DNA from: JAGOTP01 sp964443315
Lineage (GTDB): Bacteria; Patescibacteriota; Patescibacteriia; 2-12-FULL-60-25
Length of the DNA stretch: 5,367 bases
Assembly: GCA_964443315.1 (NCBI GenBank)
Contig: CAYUCP010000050.1
Span: 1-5,367 of the forward strand
Direction: 5' to 3'
Numbering within the stretch: the stretch's first letter is position 1; each line of letters begins with the position of its first letter. Positions 5,256 to 5,367 of this stretch are shown here, in pieces. The notes beneath the pieces were generated by a model. The model did not search any database. It had not been told where the DNA came from and was given only the letters and a program-made list of their open reading frames with translations. A program made the translations under genes and the position numbers.

Positions 5256-5367
5256 CTAATTATTTTCCAGTTCTTTAATTTTATCTCTGATTTGCATTGC
5301 TGATTCGAAATCTAAATGTTCTGCAGCTAGTTTCATTTCTTTTCGGAGGCGAGCGATAACATCTTTT
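5256..5367 (-). CDS. uvrB: UvrB C-terminus (excinuclease ABC subunit B), partial
   Basis: Only the last 36 codons and the TAG stop (5258-5256) are inside the window; the gene continues past the right edge. The visible residues begin with KDVIARLRKEM and continue through AAEHLDFESAMQIRDKIKEL before ending in ENN. This is a UVR motif: a short helical hairpin with the pattern LrkEM..AA..LdFE.A..iRD.i..L. A UVR motif at the extreme C-terminus is characteristic of UvrB, where it contacts UvrC during nucleotide excision repair of damaged DNA. UvrC carries the motif internally, and Clp/McsA-type proteins also contain UVR motifs, so these are the alternatives. The gene converges on pyk, with the repeat cassette between them. 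Confidence 0.85.
   Translation of the reverse strand, partial: KDVIARLRKEMKLAAEHLDFESAMQIRDKIKELENN

Noticed and set aside
4768..5259. Direct repeat CTAA flanking the cassette (4768-4771 and 5256-5259) as a target-site duplication
   Set aside because: Only four bases match, they do not touch the octamer arms, and each overlaps a stop codon where TAA/TAG-like sequence is expected.
40..5367. Recoded TGA (as in Gracilibacteria/Absconditabacteria)
   Set aside because: No recognised gene contains an in-frame TGA, and TGA ends the four-helix-bundle gene exactly where the family ends, so the standard code suffices.

Overview
The window is a compact, AT-rich bacterial chromosome segment. It most likely comes from a member of the Candidate Phyla Radiation (Patescibacteria), for example a Microgenomates- or Parcubacteria-like lineage. 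This placement is an inference from four points. Intergenic gaps are tiny. Ribosomal protein L19 is shortened (95 aa). The CTP synthase is divergent at several otherwise conserved motifs. No start codon has a convincing Shine-Dalgarno sequence; instead, five starts lie only 5-8 nt downstream of a sigma70-type -10 box, which predicts leaderless mRNAs. TGA serves as the stop of one gene and TAG and TAA of the others, and no gene needs TGA read as an amino acid, so the standard bacterial code fits.

Layout, left to right. On the plus strand are pyrG (CTP synthase, GTG start at 40) and rplS (L19, ATG at 1767). Next come a REP-like palindrome (2067-2093) and a two-gene operon made of a Cof-type HAD hydrolase (GTG at 2127) and a yraN/UPF0102 nuclease-fold protein (ATG at 2917, overlapping the HAD gene by 17 bp). 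A second, diverged palindrome (3281-3306) is followed by pyk (pyruvate kinase, ATG at 3371). On the minus strand are a 122-aa four-helix-bundle protein of the 23S rRNA intervening-sequence family (GTG at 5177) and the last 36 codons of a gene ending in a UVR motif, almost certainly uvrB, which runs off the right edge.

The genes are mostly core housekeeping: pyrimidine nucleotide synthesis, translation, glycolytic ATP production, and nucleotide excision repair. Apart from the HAD-yraN pair, each plus-strand gene has its own promoter. The accessory element is at 4778-5243, in the gap between the convergent pyk and uvrB 3' ends. There the four-helix-bundle gene is framed by inverted arms, each built from four tandem octamers (CTTTGAAG-like on one side and the complement on the other). 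This looks like a small self-contained cassette, and it is the most interesting part of the window. No CRISPR array, tRNA, rRNA, transposase or riboswitch was seen, and no stretch longer than 300 bases lacks a gene.
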